From: Tissierella sp.
GTDB taxonomy: Bacteria; Bacillota; Clostridia; Tissierellales; Tissierellaceae
Length of the DNA: 64,000 bases
NCBI RefSeq assembly: GCF_031460495.1
Contig: NZ_JAVKTS010000002.1
Location: 551,332-615,331, forward strand
Reading direction: 5' to 3'
Positions within the stretch are counted from its first letter, which is position 1. Each line of letters begins with the position of its first letter. The notes beneath the pieces are model-generated. The model had not been told where the DNA came from. It made no database searches and worked only from the letters and a program-made list of their open reading frames with translations. A program made the translations under genes and the position numbers. Positions 59,853 through 64,000 of this stretch are shown here, in pieces.

Positions 59853-60371
59853 TTAATTCTTAGGAAAAAGATTCTTTAATTTTTCAAGTCTAGGATCAAT
59901 ATTTTCATGAATACAATCACATACTGTATTATTTAAATCTGCTCCACATTTAGGACATAATCCCTTGCAATCAGAACTACACAAGGATTTCATAGGTAAA
60001 GAAAGAACTACTTGGTTTAGCACATACTCCTTCGGATCAAAGAAATCAGTATCATAATAAAGTATTTCTTCATAACCTTCATCCTCGAATTGTATTTCTT
60101 CTTTTCCCTTTATAAGCTTTCCAGACAAAATAGTTTTAATTTTATTGATAGTAGGTGCAAGGCATCTATTGCATACTTCACTATAAGTAAAAGCAATCCT
60201 AATATCTACAGTTTTTTCTCCATCTACATTAAAGATTTCACCTTCATATTGTATCGGATCAACTATTACAATATCTCTTCCACCTAAATCTAATCTTTTA
60301 ATTTCTAGATTCCCTTCAAAATGGAAGGATTCATTGGGTTCATCAAGAAAACTCGATAAATCAATTTTCAT
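59853..60371 (-). CDS. yceD: YceD/DUF177 family protein
   Basis: 172 aa from ATG 60371, after AAGAGGTG. CNRCLAPTINK and CSSDCKGLCPKCGADLNN are conserved metal-site motifs. Linked to rpmF in most bacteria; implicated in 23S rRNA accumulation. Confidence 0.93.
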   Translation of the reverse strand: MKIDLSSFLDEPNESFHFEGNLEIKRLDLGGRDIVIVDPIQYEGEIFNVDGEKTVDIRIAFTYSEVCNRCLAPTINKIKTILSGKLIKGKEEIQFEDEGYEEILYYDTDFFDPKEYVLNQVVLSLPMKSLCSSDCKGLCPKCGADLNNTVCDCIHENIDPRLEKLKNLFPKN

Positions 60372-60400
60372 ATTCTTCACCTCTTAAACTAACAAACATT

Positions 60401-60430
60401 ATTATATACAAGGTGGCTTCATTTTGTCAA
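60401..60430 (-). promoter_or_regulatory. yceD-rpmF promoter
   Basis: Minus strand TTGACA, 18 nt, TATAAT, about 25 nt before yceD. Confidence 0.8.
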
Positions 60431-60438
60431 GAACAATA

Positions 60439-61635
60439 TTATTTTGATACTAAAGATAAAGTATCTCTAGCTATCATCAATTCCTCATTTGTAGGAATCA
60501 CCATTATCGTAACTCCAGTTAAATCTTTATTAAGTTGAGCCTCTTCTCCTCTTACATCATTTAACTCAGAATCTATTTTAATTCCTAAACACTCTAATCC
60601 TTCACAAATTCTTTCTCTAATATAGCCTGAATTTTCACCAATTCCTGCTGTAAATACTAAAGCATCAACTCTACACAGAGTTGCAACATATGCACCAACA
60701 TATTTCTTAACTCTATTCACAAATACATCTAGAGCTAGCTTAGATCTTGTATCTCCTTCGTTCATTGCTATTTCTAAGTCTCTAAAATCGCTACTATGAC
60801 CTGAAATACCTAATACTCCTGATTTTTTATTTAGCATATTATTAACTTCATCAAATGTCATATCTTCTTTATCCATTATAAATGGTATTATAGCTGGATC
60901 TATATCTCCAGATCTAGTTCCCATTGCTAATCCTTCTAATGGCGTGAAACCCATACTAGTGTCCATGGATTTTCCACCTTCTACTGCACATACACTTGAA
61001 CCATTACCTAAATGACATGTAATTATGTTCAAGTCTTTAATATCTTTACCTAGCATTTCTGCAGCCCTATTTGCTACATATTTATGAGAAGTTCCATGGA
61101 AACCGTATCTTCTAATTTTATATTTTTCATAAAACTCATATGGTATTGGGTAAATATAGTTATCCGGTTCCATAGTTTGATGGAACGCAGTATCAAATAC
61201 TCCAACCATTGGTGTATTTGGCATTAATTCTTGACAAGCTTCTATTCCAGTGATGTTAGGAGGATTATGTAATGGTGCTAACTCCACACATTCCTCTAAA
61301 ACTTTCATAACCTTATCATCAATAATAACTGATGAAGCAAAAGTTTCTCCACCATGTACAACTCTATGACCTACGGCTCCTATTTCATCCATGGATTTAA
61401 TAGCACCATGATTTTCATCAATTACTGCATTCAATACTAATCCTAATGCAACTTTATGATTAGACATAGGTTCTTCTATTATAACTCTTTCTTTGCCAGT
61501 AGTATCATGCTTGATTTTAGAACCTTCAATTCCTATCCTTTCTACTAGACCTTTACATAGTACAACTTCTCCATCCATATCTATAAGTTGATATTTTAAT
61601 GAAGAACTTCCACAGTTAATTACAAGAATTTTCAT
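60439..61635 (-). CDS. ackA: Acetate kinase
   Basis: 398 aa. [48 protein letters not shown] and [10 protein letters not shown] are complete family motifs. Converts acetyl-phosphate and ADP to acetate and ATP. No pta adjacent in the window. Confidence 0.98.
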   Translation of the reverse strand: MKILVINCGSSSLKYQLIDMDGEVVLCKGLVERIGIEGSKIKHDTTGKERVIIEEPMSNHKVALGLVLNAVIDENHGAIKSMDEIGAVGHRVVHGGETFASSVIIDDKVMKVLEECVELAPLHNPPNITGIEACQELMPNTPMVGVFDTAFHQTMEPDNYIYPIPYEFYEKYKIRRYGFHGTSHKYVANRAAEMLGKDIKDLNIITCHLGNGSSVCAVEGGKSMDTSMGFTPLEGLAMGTRSGDIDPAIIPFIMDKEDMTFDEVNNMLNKKSGVLGISGHSSDFRDLEIAMNEGDTRSKLALDVFVNRVKKYVGAYVATLCRVDALVFTAGIGENSGYIRERICEGLECLGIKIDSELNDVRGEEAQLNKDLTGVTIMVIPTNEELMIARDTLSLVSK

Positions 61636-61683
61636 ATCTTTTCCTCCTATTATTTGTTTAATCTATATTTAATAATATTACAT

Positions 61684-61711
61684 TTGTGTTAAAAAATCAA
61701 CATGATATAAT
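61684..61711 (+). promoter_or_regulatory. tmcAL promoter
   Basis: TTGTGT, 16 nt, TATAAT, about 27 nt before the ATG; divergent from ackA. Confidence 0.7.
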
Positions 61712-61738
61712 TAAAGAAAATATATTTTGGAGGTAACT

Positions 61739-62983
61739 ATGACAATCTTAGGACTTATAACTGAGTATAATCCATTTCATTATGGTCACCTATACCATCT
61801 AGAACAATCTAAAATAAATACCAATGCTGATTTCTCTATTGCAATAATGAGTGGTTCATTTTTACAAAGAGGAGAACCTTCTTTTATAGATAAATGGACG
61901 AAAGCAAAGATGGCAATAAATAATGGTGTTGATTTGGTATTAGAATTGCCATTTGTCTTTTCATCCCAAAGTGCTGAAAATTTTGCCTATGGTGGAGTAA
62001 AATTAATGGATAGTTTAAATATTGTTGACTACTTATCATTTGGTAGCGAAGTTGGAGAACTTGAACCCTTACTTCAAATATCTAATATCCTATCTAATGA
62101 ACCAGTATCTTATAAAGAAATGCTGAGAAATAATTTATCTACAGGTTTATCATATTCAGTATCAAGAAGCAACGCTATAGAAGAATATACGAATACATTC
62201 TCTACTGATAGTCAGTTTGATTATAAAGAAATCTTAAGCAAATCAAATAATATACTTGGAATAGAATATTTAAAAGCTATAAATAAAACCAATTCTAAAA
62301 TAAAGCCAATTACAATAAAACGATCTGGTAGTTCTTATAATGATCTTGACTTATCTAATGGCCATGCAAGTGCAACTGGAATTAGAAATATAGTGAAAAA
62401 AAAAGGACTTAATTCTATTAAATCTCTGGTTCCAATAGAAACATATAATTGTTTAGAAGAATATTTATGCAAATATAATAATTTTAACTACTTGGAAAAT
62501 TATAATCAGATATTGCTTTATTTAATCCTCTCAACGGAAAAAGAAAAACTTGAAGGCCTAATAGATATTGAAAATGGGCTGGAAAACAGAATAAAAGATC
62601 AAGGAGTTAAATCTAATAATATCAAAGAGATAATAAATAGTATTGTAACTAAAAGATATCCAAGAACTCGTATTCAAAGATTATTTGTCCATTTACTAAA
62701 TAACCTATATAAAGATAATTTCGAACAATTATATAAATCTTATCCTTCATATATTCGGGTTTTGGGTGCTAATAAAAATGGAGTATTATTATTAAAAAAG
62801 ATAAAAGAAAACTCTACACTACCTATTATAACTAAATTTGCTGATTATAAACATCTTGACAATAAAGAACTTGAAGATATTTTAATTTACGACAAAAAGG
62901 CAACTGACCTTTTTTTCTTAGGTCTAAATCATCCAACACTTTTGTCAAATATGGATTATTTGATTTCACCTTATATAAAATAA
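61739..62983 (+). CDS. tmcAL: tRNA(Met) cytidine acetate ligase TmcAL (YlbM)
   Basis: 414 aa from ATG 61739 (MTILGLITEYNPFHYGH), after TTGGAGG. HYGH is the nucleotidyltransferase HxGH; SGSFLQRGEPSFIDKWTKA is conserved. Forms ac4C34 in elongator tRNA-Met from acetate and ATP; fits its place beside ackA. Confidence 0.94.
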   Translation: MTILGLITEYNPFHYGHLYHLEQSKINTNADFSIAIMSGSFLQRGEPSFIDKWTKAKMAINNGVDLVLELPFVFSSQSAENFAYGGVKLMDSLNIVDYLSFGSEVGELEPLLQISNILSNEPVSYKEMLRNNLSTGLSYSVSRSNAIEEYTNTFSTDSQFDYKEILSKSNNILGIEYLKAINKTNSKIKPITIKRSGSSYNDLDLSNGHASATGIRNIVKKKGLNSIKSLVPIETYNCLEEYLCKYNNFNYLENYNQILLYLILSTEKEKLEGLIDIENGLENRIKDQGVKSNNIKEIINSIVTKRYPRTRIQRLFVHLLNNLYKDNFEQLYKSYPSYIRVLGANKNGVLLLKKIKENSTLPIITKFADYKHLDNKELEDILIYDKKATDLFFLGLNHPTLLSNMDYLISPYIK

Positions 62984-63051
62984 TCCATTATTATCTCCCT
63001 ATAAATCATATTTTTTTATATGAAAAATATATTAGTATGGGAGGAGTGAAT

Positions 63052-64000
63052 ATGAAAAACAATAAAAATATAAGAAGAGTTATATCCAAAATATTATTAG
63101 CTTTATTTATTATAGTAGTATTAATAGGTATTTTATCTAATCCTATGCTCTCTTTAAATAGTGCTACATCAGGATTATCTTTATGGTTTAATATTGTCAT
63201 ACCTTCATTGTTGCCATTTTTTATAATCTCTGAATTGCTTATAGATTTAGGTTTTGTTAATCTTATCGGAAGACTTCTCCACCCCATTATGAAACCACTA
63301 TTCAATGTACCTGGCGAAGGTGCTTTCCCCTTAGCCATGTCTATATTGTCAGGTTACCCTGTAGGTTCTAAAATAACATCTAGACTTAGAGAAAAAAACT
63401 TAATCACAAAAGAAGAAGGTACTAGATTGATATGTTTTACTAGTACCTCCGGACCTCTTTTTATGTTAGGAGCTGTTAGTATTGGAATGCTAAAGGATCC
63501 ATCACTTGCGCCTATGATAATAATTCCACACTATCTTAGTATATTAATATTAGGTTTTATATTTAGGTTTTATAAACCAAATAAAACAAGAAAAAATCAT
63601 ACTCTAAAAAATCATACTAAAAATAATATATTTGAAGAAATGCAAGATTTCTTCAGTACATGGATTAGGACAAATAAATCTTTGGGTTCTATGATAACAA
63701 AATCAGTCAAAGAAAGTATGGATACAATATTATTGATTGGTGGTTTACTAATATTTTATTCAGTCCTAATTGAAGTTCTACTTAATTTCAGTTTTATTAA
63801 TAGTATTTTGATTCATTTAATTAATAGATTCTCCTTAAACATAAATATAATAAAAGGATTAATCTCAGGTTTTTTTGAAGTAACCACAGGATGCAAAAAC
63901 ATAGCATTAACCAATATCAATTTAATCAGCAAAATCCTGATTATTAATTTTCTAATTGGATGGGGTGGAGTATCTGTACATAGTCAAGCAATTAGTTTTA
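63052..64000 (+). CDS. ylbJ: Sporulation integral membrane protein YlbJ (partial)
   Basis: Open to the window edge (316 codons seen). MKNNKNIRRVISKILLALFI, FNIVIPSLLPFFIISELLID, FPLAMSILSGYPVGSKITSR and FFEVTTGCKNIALTNINLIS are nucleoside-recognition/Gate-type segments of YlbJ, needed for spore cortex formation in Bacillus. AGGAG ribosome binding site. It shows that the host is a spore former. Confidence 0.93.
   Translation, partial: MKNNKNIRRVISKILLALFIIVVLIGILSNPMLSLNSATSGLSLWFNIVIPSLLPFFIISELLIDLGFVNLIGRLLHPIMKPLFNVPGEGAFPLAMSILSGYPVGSKITSRLREKNLITKEEGTRLICFTSTSGPLFMLGAVSIGMLKDPSLAPMIIIPHYLSILILGFIFRFYKPNKTRKNHTLKNHTKNNIFEEMQDFFSTWIRTNKSLGSMITKSVKESMDTILLIGGLLIFYSVLIEVLLNFSFINSILIHLINRFSLNINIIKGLISGFFEVTTGCKNIALTNINLISKILIINFLIGWGGVSVHSQAISF

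Noticed and set aside
63006-63338. Minus-strand 110-codon open frame at the right end
   Set aside because: Antisense to ylbJ, which is clearly coding on the plus strand.
1-64000. CRISPR arrays, tRNA and rRNA genes
   Set aside because: No regularly spaced direct repeats and no tRNA-like cloverleaf or rRNA segments noticed; the prophage uses a protein gene, not a tRNA, as its site.

Overview
The window is low-GC DNA from a spore-forming clostridial (Firmicutes) bacterium. The host part is a conserved chromosomal block on the minus strand (from high to low coordinates: tmcAL/ylbJ divergent, ackA, yceD, rpmF, plsX, acpP, rnc, a radical SAM gene, smc, ftsY, ylxM, ffh, rpsP, khpA, rimM, trmD, rplS, rbgA, rnhB, a FliK-like gene, an FlhB-tail gene, yraN, comM). 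YlbJ, a sporulation membrane protein, supports a spore former. A Tissierellales-like relative is my guess from gene order only.

A complete-looking prophage of about 42.1 kb lies in comM (yifB). Its 6-bp core GGACAA occurs at 450-455 (attL) and 42585-42590 (attR), exactly where comM breaks in its NPCPCG motif; joining the outer sides restores the comM frame. The large serine integrase gene is the last phage gene before attR.

Prophage layout. 456-903: HTH domains that read in frame with the integrase once the ends are joined. 965-3141: cargo (M28 peptidase, small proteins, two secreted Gly-rich peptides). 3149-4742: lysis genes, including a probable -1 frameshift fusion of an M15 endolysin to a phosphodiester glycosidase. 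4798-17748: PBSX/Xkd-like contractile tail, connectors, capsid and scaffold. 17923-23415: two extra genes, then head morphogenesis protein, portal and terminase. 23485-27869: a cargo zone of separately transcribed genes (NACHT NTPase, zinc ribbons, coiled coil, Dam-like methylase). 28111-35613: ArpU-like late regulator, replication and recombination genes (RecT/Bet, DnaD-like) and a Cro-like repressor. 35614-35790: divergent operator region. 35791-42603 (plus strand): CI-like repressor, ImmA protease, membrane and secreted cargo, an unknown two-gene system with a predicted nuclease, and the integrase.

The main observations are: (1) attP lies inside the integrase reading frame, so integration should swap a 721-residue integrase carrying two HTH domains for a 576-residue form ending in host-encoded residues; (2) at least six cargo genes carry near-identical promoters matching the sigma-H consensus with a fixed 11-nt spacer, several with tandem Spo0A-box-like sites, suggesting that prophage cargo is tied to the host sporulation/stationary programme; (3) the tail chaperone and the endolysin share the slippery heptamer A AAA AAC; (4) an unrecognised two-gene system with a PD-(D/E)XK-like nuclease sits next to the integrase. 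These are readings of sequence only; no searches or computations were run.
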